Assembly: GCF_001262605.1 (NCBI RefSeq)
Contig: NZ_LGTC01000001.1
Coordinates: forward strand, 3,609,001-3,673,000
Reading direction: 5' to 3'
DNA: 64,000 bases
From: Pseudobacteroides cellulosolvens ATCC 35603 = DSM 2933
GTDB lineage: Bacteria; Bacillota; Clostridia; Acetivibrionales; DSM-2933
In this document: positions 17,659 through 26,421 of the stretch, in pieces
Layout of the letters: the number at the start of each line of letters is the position of its first letter
Position numbering within the stretch: position 1 is the first letter of the stretch
Program-made: the position numbers and the translations under genes
The notes under the pieces: model-generated
What the model was told of the DNA's origin: nothing
Database searches by the model: none
What the model saw: only the letters and a program-made list of their open reading frames with translations

Positions 17659-19080
17659 TTACTCTAGAGTAAAGGATGCCAGGCTAGCATTACCCTCGCC
17701 TGTATACTCAAAATATAATGCCTGTATGCCGTCTGGAATTTTGATTTGTGCAGAATATTCCTTCCAAACATTCGTAAAATCAACAGGTATCTTTCCAAGC
17801 AGCGTACCATTCCATGATGTCTTTACCACAAAGGCACCGCGGCAATATCCACGCACCTTGATCTTAACCTTCTTAACTCCCCTACAATCAAAATATTTGA
17901 ATCCGGCTGCAGCACCATCCCTCAAATTTGCAATATATCCGATTTGTTCATCCTCGTCTTTCCCATCTTGGGTTATCTTAGGAAAGCGACCGTCCATCCA
18001 TGCTCCTAAAGTACCTGTATACTTTTCCTCGTCCTTACAGTACAAATTACATGCAATATAGGCAGGATACTCTCCTCGTCCGGTAAGCGGTCCTCCATTG
18101 GAACCGCAGGAAGTCATCTCTACCTGAGGTATGGTATCGTCATCTTTAAATTCAATCTGCTCAATACAACCCTGCCTGCTGAAATTTGTCCCATTGGTAT
18201 GTCTATGGTAAAAAATGTACCATTTTCCGTTGATTTCAACAATACTACCGTGGTTATTACCGCCATAATACATAGGCTTATCTGAAGGTTTGTAAGAAGC
18301 AATATGAAGATCGTTATTGCTTACAATAACTCCCCGGTATTTAAAATCTTTTGTTGGGTACTTACTGGTGGCATAGCACAGTTCATGAAAGACAGTAGAG
18401 GAATAGATAAAATAATAGGTATCACCTTTTTTTCTTATGGAAGAAGCTTCAAAAAACTCATGACCTTCAAAACCACTACCTTTGCTGTACGGTTCGCTGG
18501 GTGCTATAAATTGAGGCTCTTTCTCAATAGTAATCATATCCCGACCAATCACCGTTACCATGGGACCCTTTCTTGTTTTGTCACCAACTGGACAAAATCC
18601 GGTATATAGATATGTTTTCTCTCCCTCCGTCAGTACTCCAGGATCAAACTGAGGCTGGTCACCCTCTCTTTCACCCAGACGTGTTCCATCAGAATAATGT
18701 ACATATCCATAGAATTCAAACTTACCTGCAGGGCTATCGCAGACTGCCACTGATACAATCGGCACTTTGTCAAGAACATAGTACAAATAATATAATCCAT
18801 CCAGCCCGACTGTAATATCCGGTGCATAAAGACACATGCTGCCGTCCTGATTAAGTGGATCGTCTGTTTTTTTGTAGATTACACCTTCATACCGCCAATC
18901 ACCCAGATTATCAACAGGTGCTGACCAGCATACATAATCATTTAAACAAAATGCATGCCCATTAAAACGGTCATGCGAGCCATAAACATATACCCTATTG
19001 TCAAAAACATATGGTTCTCCATCAGGAATATATTCCCATGATGGAAGATATGGATTTAATCCTTGCTTTTTCACAATCAT
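17659..19080 (-). CDS. Cytoplasmic GH43 beta-xylosidase/arabinofuranosidase with C-terminal beta-sandwich
   Basis: About 473 residues from MIVKKQGLNPYLPS. This start has GAAGGGG before it; the frame is open 8 codons further. No signal peptide. Five-bladed GH43 domain about 1-320: base Asp in the YLPSWEYIPDGEP region, APDITVG, DPGVL, and general acid Glu in HEFFEASSIRKK. The C-terminal 130 residues look like a CBM6-type sandwich (GFKYFDCRGVKKVKIKVRG). It follows the importer binding protein after a stem-loop terminator. It probably trims imported arabinoxylo-oligosaccharides. Confidence 0.9.
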   Translation of the reverse strand: MIVKKQGLNPYLPSWEYIPDGEPYVFDNRVYVYGSHDRFNGHAFCLNDYVCWSAPVDNLGDWRYEGVIYKKTDDPLNQDGSMCLYAPDITVGLDGLYYLYYVLDKVPIVSVAVCDSPAGKFEFYGYVHYSDGTRLGEREGDQPQFDPGVLTEGEKTYLYTGFCPVGDKTRKGPMVTVIGRDMITIEKEPQFIAPSEPYSKGSGFEGHEFFEASSIRKKGDTYYFIYSSTVFHELCYATSKYPTKDFKYRGVIVSNNDLHIASYKPSDKPMYYGGNNHGSIVEINGKWYIFYHRHTNGTNFSRQGCIEQIEFKDDDTIPQVEMTSCGSNGGPLTGRGEYPAYIACNLYCKDEEKYTGTLGAWMDGRFPKITQDGKDEDEQIGYIANLRDGAAAGFKYFDCRGVKKVKIKVRGYCRGAFVVKTSWNGTLLGKIPVDFTNVWKEYSAQIKIPDGIQALYFEYTGEGNASLASFTLE

Positions 19081-19162
19081 CACCTGCACCCCTTCTGTCA
19101 ACACATGTTTTAGTAAGGATTTTTTTTAATATTATGAACAAGACCGCTTGCGATTTTACATT

Positions 19163-19195
19163 AAAAAGTGCAGTGAAAATTGCATTCACTGCACT
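19163..19195 (-). terminator. Stem-loop between importer and GH43 genes
   Basis: Perfect 11-bp stem AGTGCAGTGAA / TTCACTGCACT with a 7-base loop, followed on the - strand by TTTTTAATG. It lies 29 bases after the binding-protein stop. It would partly end transcription or protect the importer mRNA, giving more importer than enzyme. Confidence 0.75.
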
Positions 19196-19223
19196 CTCCC
19201 ACTTAAATCATTCCTTGCATTAC

Positions 19224-20744
19224 TTATTTCGATCCAGCAACAAAAGCATCTACTGATTTCTGACAATCATCGATAACCTTCTGAATTCCTGCTTTTTCAA
19301 GCGAAGCCTTCATCTTTGGATAATATGTATCATAGTCAACCAGCCCTGAAGAAAGCGGTTTTCCCTGATTCTGGCCTATCGGAGCAAGTGCTGCCATTTC
19401 TGATTTTACATTGCTGGAATCGTAAGTCCATCCTACAATTTTCATAGGTTTTGCAGAGTCATTAAATTCCTTCATCTTCTGCCACTTATCTGGGCTCTCA
19501 CTTGCCCACAGGTAATCTAAGAACTGGCTTCCACCCATGGACCACTGAGCAAGCCCGTAGTAACCTGAGTTATCGGCATTAACATTGTCAGCAAAATCAA
19601 TCTGGTTGTCACCAATCTTCTTGTAATGCTTGTTTTCAATCCCCCAACTCAGAAGATTCTTGATCTCTTTATCTGAAAATAGCAGATTTATAAACATCAT
19701 TGCCCTTTCAGGATCACCGGATGTTCTAGGAATAACCAACTGTGAGTTTGTCAAATCCGGTGTTGTAGTATAATACTGAACATCTTTCCAAGCATTAGCC
19801 TGAACCAGATCATAACCAAATTGTGCCTTTAATTCATCCGCTTTTCCAGGCTTTAGCTGATCTGTCCAAGCAAAGACTTTTTTAGCCTTCTTAATTGGTG
19901 TGCTGTCCTGAAGTGTTGCTACATCCTTATTTATGTAGCCTTTCTGATACCAACTGCGAGATAATTTATATATCCTTTTTGAAATGTCTGCTTCCATCAG
20001 ATTTATAATCTTTACATCCCCATCGGTTTTTTGGTATCCTACCGGGACATCTACAGTACCAACATTAATCTGCCAATCCTGTACTAAATACTGTTGCTGA
20101 TCACCCTGTGACGACAAAAACGGTATTATCCCTGGTTCTTTCTCCTTTATAATCTTAAGCCATGGTTCAATATCTTCCGGCTTTGTTATGGAGTTTATAT
20201 CAAAATTATATTTGTCGACTAGCTCTTTATTAAATATGAATCCACCAGTTCCGAACATATCCTTTGCAGTTGGGATTGCATAGAGCTTTCCGTTTACAAT
20301 AGGACCTTTCAAATATGCCGGATCAATGTTGGCAATAATATCCTTTCCATGTTTTGCCACAAGTTCATCCAACGGTAACCATGCCTGTTTAGCCACGTAG
20401 TCATTAAATCCCCACCAGCTTGGTGAAAACATAATGTCTATCTTATCACCGGAAGCTACTGCCATCTGCTGCTTATTCTGATAGTTATCCCACCAATAGT
20501 AATTCAGTTTGATAGTCGCATTGATTTTTCTCTTAAGAATTTTGTTTAGTTCTTCCTGTACCAGCTTTACATCCTTACACTGAGGTGCAAGAAAGTATGC
20601 ATTGATTTCATACGGTTTCAGATTAGATGCTGTGCTGTTATCAGTTGGTTTAGCCGTATTTGGACTTCCACATCCTGACAATAACAAGCTGCATGATAAA
20701 ACAGCAGAAACAAAAATACATCCCACCCTTTTGATTTTGAACAT
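19224..20744 (-). CDS. Oligosaccharide-binding lipoprotein (LplA/LipO type)
   Basis: A 506-residue lipoprotein with lipobox LLSGC. The length and the pattern (VLSCSLLLSGCGSPNT, ASGDKIDIMFSPSWWG, a large C-terminal lobe with many Trp) match the LplA/YtcQ binding proteins that work with LplB/LplC permeases. It is the third gene of the lplB-lplC-lplA order, 79 bases after LplC. It probably binds arabinoxylo-oligosaccharides, given the GH43 and GH51 genes that follow. Confidence 0.9.
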   Translation of the reverse strand: MFKIKRVGCIFVSAVLSCSLLLSGCGSPNTAKPTDNSTASNLKPYEINAYFLAPQCKDVKLVQEELNKILKRKINATIKLNYYWWDNYQNKQQMAVASGDKIDIMFSPSWWGFNDYVAKQAWLPLDELVAKHGKDIIANIDPAYLKGPIVNGKLYAIPTAKDMFGTGGFIFNKELVDKYNFDINSITKPEDIEPWLKIIKEKEPGIIPFLSSQGDQQQYLVQDWQINVGTVDVPVGYQKTDGDVKIINLMEADISKRIYKLSRSWYQKGYINKDVATLQDSTPIKKAKKVFAWTDQLKPGKADELKAQFGYDLVQANAWKDVQYYTTTPDLTNSQLVIPRTSGDPERAMMFINLLFSDKEIKNLLSWGIENKHYKKIGDNQIDFADNVNADNSGYYGLAQWSMGGSQFLDYLWASESPDKWQKMKEFNDSAKPMKIVGWTYDSSNVKSEMAALAPIGQNQGKPLSSGLVDYDTYYPKMKASLEKAGIQKVIDDCQKSVDAFVAGSK

Positions 20745-20823
20745 TATTACTCCTCCTTAAATATTGTAATGTCTATATATTGATCAGCAAAGACGAAAAT
20801 TCAAATTTTCGCCCAAGCTGTAA

Positions 20824-21777
20824 TCAACCTTTTACTGCCCCAATAGTAAGACCCTTTATAAAATATCTCTGGAAGAAGGGATATGCGAAAATAATAGGTC
20901 CGATACCAATAATCGCCATAGCCATACGCAGGGTTTCTCCAGGTACATTTGCCAATGCACTCGTAGTATTTCCTGAAGCTGATGCAAGAGAAGATGTCAA
21001 GAACTGTAAGGAACGCAGTGCCTGATACATTGAATATTGAAGATTGTAGTATTGAGGATCGTTAATGAATAATAGACAAAGATACCAGTCATTCCAATAA
21101 CTCAAGAATGAAAATAATGCTATTGTGGCAATAACAGGAGTGGACATCGGAATAACAATGGTGTAGAATATTTTGAATTCACTGGCACCATCAATTCTAG
21201 CCGCTTCCAGCACCGAGTCGGGTAGATTGATTGTAAAAAATGTCTTTGCAATCAGCACGTAAAATGCATTCATGACCGCCGGCATGATCAAAGCAATGAT
21301 ATTATCCTGCAAATGCAGGTATTTGGTATACATGATATACCAAGGTACCAGTCCTCCTTGAAACAGCATGGTAAAGAACATAAAGAAGGAGAAGAAATTT
21401 CTGTATTTAAATGATTTTCTTGAAATCGGATAGGCATATAACATTGTAAACAGTACACAAAAGAATGTACCAACAACACATGTAAAAATTGTAATACCAT
21501 AAGACCTTAACAACTTTTCCAGATCATTGAACAAATACCTGTAAGCATCAAAACTGATTTTGCTAGGAAAAAACGAATATCCATTAATCGCCAGGGATGT
21601 CTGATCTGTAAGCGAAACCATGAGTATCAAAAACAAAGGTGCTACACAGGCAATACAATAAACTATAAATATTACATTTATTATCAAATTAGCAGTAGGT
21701 GAAATGGAATTTAAGCTTAAAGATTCTTTTATATTTTTGGTCTTTATAATTTTTGTCTTCATATTTTCCTCCCTCAA
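20824..21777 (-). CDS. ABC sugar permease, LplC type
   Basis: 317 residues with about six membrane segments and the binding-protein-dependent permease signature (EAARIDGASEFKIFYTIVIPMSTP, whose EAA-G loop docks the ATPase). The C-terminal YFIKGLTIGAVKG is typical of LplC/YtcP. It pairs with the LplB-type permease upstream (31-base gap). No ATPase gene lies in the operon, so a shared MsmK/MsmX-type ATPase elsewhere must power it. Confidence 0.93.
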   Translation of the reverse strand: MREENMKTKIIKTKNIKESLSLNSISPTANLIINVIFIVYCIACVAPLFLILMVSLTDQTSLAINGYSFFPSKISFDAYRYLFNDLEKLLRSYGITIFTCVVGTFFCVLFTMLYAYPISRKSFKYRNFFSFFMFFTMLFQGGLVPWYIMYTKYLHLQDNIIALIMPAVMNAFYVLIAKTFFTINLPDSVLEAARIDGASEFKIFYTIVIPMSTPVIATIALFSFLSYWNDWYLCLLFINDPQYYNLQYSMYQALRSLQFLTSSLASASGNTTSALANVPGETLRMAMAIIGIGPIIFAYPFFQRYFIKGLTIGAVKG

Positions 21778-21808
21778 ATGTCATATTATTTTTCAAATAA
21801 TTAGTCGC

Positions 21809-22807
21809 TTAGAATATCTTATTTTCCTTGTTTATTTTACCAACCACCCAGTTGGCTGTTAAAACTGTGAAGAATCCCACAACAGATTGGTATAGTCCAG
21901 CAGCAGAAGACATTCCAAGATCCCCACTCATAATCAATGCTTTATATATGTAAGTATCCAGAACTTCCGTTGTTGGTGCCAAAAGACCCTGCTGCATCGG
22001 AACCTGATAGAAAAGTCCGAAATCAGACCTGAAGATATTACCAAGGTTGATAATAGCTGTTACAATCATAAAAGGAACCAAAAACGGAATGGTAATATAT
22101 CTTATCTGCTGCAACTTGCTGGCACCGTCCAATACGGCAGCTTCATAATATTCCTGGTCAATTCCTGCAATTCCAGCAATGTAGATGACAATGCCGTAAC
22201 CGATATTCTTCCACAAGTTTACCAGCACTAATATATACGGCCAATGCTGAGGCGAAGCATACCAATCTACTGTCTGTAAGTTGAAAATATTAACGATGGT
22301 TTTGTTAAAGAATCCGTTCGGATCCAGAAATGCCAGTACAAGATAGGCTACAACTACCCATGAGAGAAAGTAGGGTAAAAATATTACCGACTGATAAAAC
22401 TTGGCTGCAAGCTTATTTCTCAATTCGTTCAGAGCCAATGCTATCAAAACTGCAAAAATCAGACCTAACACAATGAAAAATAAATTGTATAAAATGGTGT
22501 TCCTGGTAATCTGCCATGCCGCATCGGAGATAAAAAGAAACTTGAAATTTTGCAATCCCGCCCATGGACTGCCTAGAAAACCATCGATATAGTTGAAATC
22601 CTTAAAAGCTATTACCACACCAAACATAGGCAAGTAATAATTGACAAATACTAGAATGAATGGTGGTAGAAGCATTAGAAACATCGCCTTATTTTTTGCT
22701 AATTCCTTTATAAATCCCGACTTTTTCCAGAAACGCTTTTTCTTTGGTGCAGTTCTTGAATCCTGTGAAATGTTTACATCTGGTGTAATGCTTGCATTTG
22801 TTGTCAT
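21809..22807 (-). CDS. ABC sugar permease, LplB type
   Basis: 332 residues with an N-terminal cytoplasmic tail, about six membrane segments and the EAA loop (YYEAAVLDGASKLQQIRYITIP). It is the first gene of the importer/hydrolase operon. The 5-prime region holds copy B of the 45-bp motif, about 255 bases upstream. Partners are LplC and the lipoprotein downstream. Confidence 0.93.
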   Translation of the reverse strand: MTTNASITPDVNISQDSRTAPKKKRFWKKSGFIKELAKNKAMFLMLLPPFILVFVNYYLPMFGVVIAFKDFNYIDGFLGSPWAGLQNFKFLFISDAAWQITRNTILYNLFFIVLGLIFAVLIALALNELRNKLAAKFYQSVIFLPYFLSWVVVAYLVLAFLDPNGFFNKTIVNIFNLQTVDWYASPQHWPYILVLVNLWKNIGYGIVIYIAGIAGIDQEYYEAAVLDGASKLQQIRYITIPFLVPFMIVTAIINLGNIFRSDFGLFYQVPMQQGLLAPTTEVLDTYIYKALIMSGDLGMSSAAGLYQSVVGFFTVLTANWVVGKINKENKIF

Positions 22808-23060
22808 TGCATATTCCCCTCACATAATGTATTTTAAATAAACTAATTAATTTACCACTTTATATAAAATATTTATTGGAGCATTGCTATTAATTCGTTC
22901 CATCCTTTTCGGTTACTCTTAAAGGAATATCACATTATTTACAATTACAAACTTTTTTATTCATGCCTTAATAAGGGTAAGTTTCTCCTTTTTTTGTTTT
23001 ATAGTATTGGCTGAATGGTTGATTTCATCTTATTTTTATTATATTAGTAACCATGAGAAG

Positions 23061-23111
23061 TCTTAATAAAGATTTTGCTTAAAACATCTAAAATATTACC
23101 AATTTTTATTA
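23061..23111 (-). promoter_or_regulatory. 45-bp operator-like motif, copy B
   Basis: Same blocks as copies A and C on the - strand: AATATTTTAGATG, TTTTAAGCAAAAT, CTTTATTAAG. It is upstream of the lplB operon. The rest of the 683-base gap (22808-23490) holds the terminator-like repeat, a mini-ORF and a long hairpin, listed separately. Confidence 0.5.
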
Positions 23112-23189
23112 TAGTTAGCTAAATATAAAATTTTCTGTTATGTATTTCCTCTTTCCATTTCATCATTAATATTAGTTATAGTGAGAAAA

Positions 23190-23224
23190 CCTAGACATAA
23201 AAAAATACCCCTCAGATGAGGAGG
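23190..23224 (-). repeat. Degenerate copy of the xylanase terminator
   Basis: The + strand reads CCTAGACATAAAAAAATA followed by CCCCTCAGATGAGG. This matches 26380-26414 almost base for base, but the stem is shortened to about 4 bp. Both copies sit just upstream (- strand sense) of a 45-bp operator motif. It looks like a duplicated intergenic block whose preceding gene has decayed. Confidence 0.5.
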
Positions 23225-23229
23225 TGAAA

Positions 23230-23313
23230 ATGAAATGCTTGGCACTTGATAGATTAACTGTTACATCACTTGCTTCCTCTGATGTATTAGTAAATCAAAG
23301 GATAGAATTTTAA
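23230..23313 (+). CDS. Possible 27-residue small ORF
   Basis: ATG at 23230 follows a near-ideal AGGAGGTGAAA site and reads MKCLALDRLTVTSLASSDV and eight more residues to TAA. A long hairpin with a T-run follows at 23411-23464. The ribosome site overlaps the terminator-like repeat, so the fit may be accidental. No family recognised. A competing view is that the - strand here is the decayed end of a lost gene. Confidence 0.25.
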   Translation: MKCLALDRLTVTSLASSDVLVNQRIEF

Positions 23314-23410
23314 TTGATTTTGTTTATTATCAAAAATTCCCCACTCAAAAACCATTATGTTTTCGAACAAATGTTATGGAGTTATAAATAGTACTATACT
23401 CCCTCCTAGA

Positions 23411-23464
23411 TGCTTAAATACTTAAAATTACACTGAGATTTTAAGTATTTAAGCACATTTTTTC
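23411..23464. terminator. Long hairpin beyond the rsgI stop
   Basis: Perfect 18-bp stem (TGCTTAAATACTTAAAAT and its complement) with a 9-base loop, followed on the + strand by CATTTTTT. It lies 27 bases after the rsgI stop on the - strand and could terminate from either side. Confidence 0.65.
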
Positions 23465-23490
23465 GTTCATGCCTTAATATAGCTGTGATG

Positions 23491-25188
23491 TTACTCAACT
23501 TTAATTTCAATATATGTGGCATCTTTCTTATCAAGGTCAGTAATAATTTCATCAATTTCTACATAAAACATCTTATGTCTTATATATCTATTTGGATAAT
23601 TGATCGATTGAAAAGAAACTAAGTTTTTATCTGCCAATCCAGATATCTTTCTAAAGGTTGCACATTGTTTAAAATTATCTGAACCATCAAATTTCTTAAG
23701 AACGATTTTAAAGTTCTCGTGCATCAGGTAATATCCCGGAAAATTTTTCGACTCAAAGGATATGCAATCCGGGTCAGAAAGACCAGGAACTATATTAAAT
23801 ACCGAATCATCAAATGGTGACACATCCTTTGAAATACTCGCTTTAAATGATTGATGACGGATAAACTGTCCACGAAAATTATATGATTCGAGCCTCATAA
23901 ATTGTGATCTTGTGTTTTTTGTCGACGTTTGATTAGGAGTATCGGACTCCACCTTGATGGATGAAACTATATTGTCAAAACCGCTAGCTGCCAGATTATT
24001 ACTATTTGCTGTCAGAACAACAGATCTTCCCGTAAAGTTGTAATCTTCATATAGTATCACCTTGTATCCCGAAGCTACTTTAATAGAAGATGCTTCATCA
24101 TTTAAAATCCCTTTTCTAAAAAGTTGAAACATATCATAATTTCCGACATCCAATCCAACAGCCCACCCGGTATAATTTATATTTTGATATACAGTAACAG
24201 GATTTTTCATTAGTGCTGCTGTTGGTTCTTGTGTCGACACCGGTTTTTGTGTTCTAATAGTCTTTTGCGTTGCCTTCAGCGTTTGTAAAGGAGTATTGAG
24301 TTTAATATCAGGAACTTTTGTAGTTTCATTTTGTTTTGCATTGTCAGCTTTCAAACTTGAAGGAGTTGGTTTAGGAATACTACTAATGCTGTCTTTTTCT
24401 GCTTTATTATTTATTATATATTTTAACAAATCATTAACATTAATCTTTTTAGCTTCTTCAACTGAAAAACCATTTTCCAAATTCTTGTATTTATTGTACA
24501 ATACATATCTGCCTGTAGATATCCCTTCACTTTGTGCATCTTTTCTTTCGATTATATTGGTTTGCATTATGTATACATTTACTTTGCCACTTTCTTCTTG
24601 TAAACTGGTTTTTAACGAGTTCATTATATTATCCAGTTTTTCCTTATCAACTTTATATTCTTTATCAATCTCACTTTTTTGGTTGTTTAAAGTGCTTGAG
24701 ATTAGTATATAATCTTTTTCAGCTACGCTTAAAGCCCTATCTTTTTTCACCTCATCTATTATATCAGCAATAGCTTTAGAAACATTAATCTTACCAAACT
24801 TTAATTTCTTAATAAGAACCTTTGCATCCTCATTTAATGGAACTAACTTCATAACATCCCCGGTATTATCAATTTCTATCTCAAGACTGGGATTAATGTC
24901 AACATCAATATAAGCAAAGACTTTTGGCTCAGAAAAAATATCATTTATATTGATTATACCTACAATATTTGAAAATGAGGCTATAACAAATAAAATAACC
25001 ATACAAGCAACACCTATCATGAGTTTTGCCGATACTGGCCTTTTTCTAACAATATCTTTTTCTGTAAATTCAATTTCCTTTCCTACATAATCTGCAGAAC
25101 CTCTCTTTATATAAAAGCATTGAAAATCGTTAGTTGTAACAATTGCTTTACTTTTTGTCAAGTTTATTATAATGCCTTCATATTTCAT
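23491..25188 (-). CDS. rsgI: RsgI-type anti-sigma factor with beta-gamma-crystallin and CBM42 sensor modules
   Basis: About 565 residues from MKYEGIIINLTKSKA; GGGGGG precedes this ATG. Cytoplasmic RsgI N-terminal domain about 1-50, which holds SigI inactive. One membrane segment about 56-77. An extracellular RsgI domain with the conserved Asn99-Pro100 (VDINPSLEIEID), where family members self-cleave. A helical region and a Pro/Thr linker follow. Then a beta-gamma-crystallin-like domain about 325-415 (YQNINYTGWAVGLD, YEDYNFTGRSVVL) and a C-terminal AbfB/CBM42 trefoil about 420-560 (repeats FRGQFIRHQSF, FPGYYLMHENF, PNRYIRHKMF). CBM42 binds arabinofuranose branches, so this protein should sense arabinoxylan. 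C. thermocellum RsgI5 also carries a CBM42. It follows sigI. Confidence 0.92.
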   Translation of the reverse strand: MKYEGIIINLTKSKAIVTTNDFQCFYIKRGSADYVGKEIEFTEKDIVRKRPVSAKLMIGVACMVILFVIASFSNIVGIININDIFSEPKVFAYIDVDINPSLEIEIDNTGDVMKLVPLNEDAKVLIKKLKFGKINVSKAIADIIDEVKKDRALSVAEKDYILISSTLNNQKSEIDKEYKVDKEKLDNIMNSLKTSLQEESGKVNVYIMQTNIIERKDAQSEGISTGRYVLYNKYKNLENGFSVEEAKKINVNDLLKYIINNKAEKDSISSIPKPTPSSLKADNAKQNETTKVPDIKLNTPLQTLKATQKTIRTQKPVSTQEPTAALMKNPVTVYQNINYTGWAVGLDVGNYDMFQLFRKGILNDEASSIKVASGYKVILYEDYNFTGRSVVLTANSNNLAASGFDNIVSSIKVESDTPNQTSTKNTRSQFMRLESYNFRGQFIRHQSFKASISKDVSPFDDSVFNIVPGLSDPDCISFESKNFPGYYLMHENFKIVLKKFDGSDNFKQCATFRKISGLADKNLVSFQSINYPNRYIRHKMFYVEIDEIITDLDKKDATYIEIKVE

Positions 25189-25292
25189 CTCTACCCCCCT
25201 AAATGAGCACATATAAATTATAACTGTGCAAAGTAAATTCGCAAAACATTTTCAGTCCTAAATAAACATCTCTGCTATTTGCCGGATTTCCT

Positions 25293-26039
25293 TTATCTAA
25301 ATACCTGGTTTAAATATGCTTTGAAATTTTCGTAATCGTTTCCATATAATATACATAAGCATATAATAAACTCCCTGTTTCTTTCCACTGACTTTGGATG
25401 AAAATCTATTATTTTAGTAAGTTCTTTCATTTTAAAGTATTTTTTCGTTTTTAATTTTTCGTAAATATTCTTATTCTCAATAACTTTTTTAGCAATACTT
25501 ATACACATTTGTTTTGAATCCCTATGTTTTGGGATATAATAAGGCAGATCTCTTATATTTAAGCCGAAGGCTTCCAATTGTCTTGAAAAGTCTCTTAACT
25601 CATATATAAGTTCATACCTGCCTGCCTCCACTCCTAAATCAAACATATTTAATTTTTCCTCAAGCTCACTATCGCTTTTGCTGTTAAAGTATGAAAAAGG
25701 AATTTCATTTTTGCTAATAGATGATATATGTCTTAAATAATCTATCATTCTTCTTTTAATTACCATCTGTGCAAATTTGAGGAATTGCCTGCTTTTACTG
25801 CCATCAAATTTTTCAATTGCCTCATCAAACGCCATAAGACCAATGCTATATTCATCACTATTTTTTATATCAACTATACTTGAAGCATTAAAGTTTGAAA
25901 TCTCTTTTACAATAAACGGTATATAATCTTCTATGAATTTCTCTTTTAAACGCTTGTCTCCATTTTTAATTTTTTGAACAATACTGGTAGCTGTTTCACC
26001 AGTATAATTTAAAACAGCTGATATAAATAGCATAAACAT
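25293..26039 (-). CDS. sigI: SigI-family alternative sigma factor
   Basis: About 248 residues. ATG at 26033 may be the true start, as AAGGGAAG lies 6 bases before it. Region 2 is seen in LKEKFIEDYIPFIVKEISN, SDEYSIGLMAFDEAIEKFD and FAQMVIKRRMIDYLR. The C-terminal SigI-specific DNA-binding part follows (ELTKIIDFHPKSVERNREF). It is paired with rsgI, the usual gene order. In C. thermocellum such pairs switch on cellulosomal genes when the matching polysaccharide is bound outside. Probable targets are the dockerin genes of this window. Copy C of the 45-bp motif lies about 290 bases upstream. Confidence 0.93.
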   Translation of the reverse strand: MFMLFISAVLNYTGETATSIVQKIKNGDKRLKEKFIEDYIPFIVKEISNFNASSIVDIKNSDEYSIGLMAFDEAIEKFDGSKSRQFLKFAQMVIKRRMIDYLRHISSISKNEIPFSYFNSKSDSELEEKLNMFDLGVEAGRYELIYELRDFSRQLEAFGLNIRDLPYYIPKHRDSKQMCISIAKKVIENKNIYEKLKTKKYFKMKELTKIIDFHPKSVERNREFIICLCILYGNDYENFKAYLNQVFR

Positions 26040-26330
26040 CTTCCCTTAACAATAATTTTTATACCTAAACTCATACTATATTAAAAGTGCTAATGATCAT
26101 ACATTTATCAGAGCAAATAAAATAATAAAGGGCTTTTTAGAATTTGCGACAGCACCTTTTCTAATTTAGTTGAATTTTTCTATTATAGAATAAAAATATT
26201 ATCTAATTATCTATTCATTTGATTAATTCGTAATCGAATTTATTTTTGAGTTCGGAATTTCTATCGTTTTTAAAAATACTAATCAAATAATTGTTTATTC
26301 TTATAAATATATCGCTTTATTCTAAAAAGC

Positions 26331-26380
26331 CTTAATAAAAATTTTGCTTAAAAACATCTAAAATATTATCGTTTTTACTT
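26331..26380 (-). promoter_or_regulatory. 45-bp operator-like motif, copy C (upstream of sigI)
   Basis: - strand blocks AATATTTTAGATG, TTTTTAAGCAAAAT and TTTTATTAAGG match copies A and B. It lies between the xylanase terminator and sigI. The remaining part of this 382-base gap is AT-rich, with no clear gene. Confidence 0.5.
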
Positions 26381-26389
26381 CCTAGACAT

Positions 26390-26414
26390 AAAAAATCCCC
26401 CTCAAATGAGGGGG
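26390..26414 (-). terminator. Terminator after the GH11-GH10 esterase gene
   Basis: On the - strand, CCCCCTC-ATTT-GAGGGGG then ATTTTTTATG, 8 bases after the stop codon. Perfect 7-bp GC-rich stem. Confidence 0.85.
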
Positions 26415-26421
26415 ACGAAAA

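Noticed and set aside
22808..23060. SigI-dependent promoters before lplB and the dockerin genes
   Set aside because: Looked for the ACCCCC/CGAA-type elements of SigI promoters but found no pair with convincing spacing by eye.
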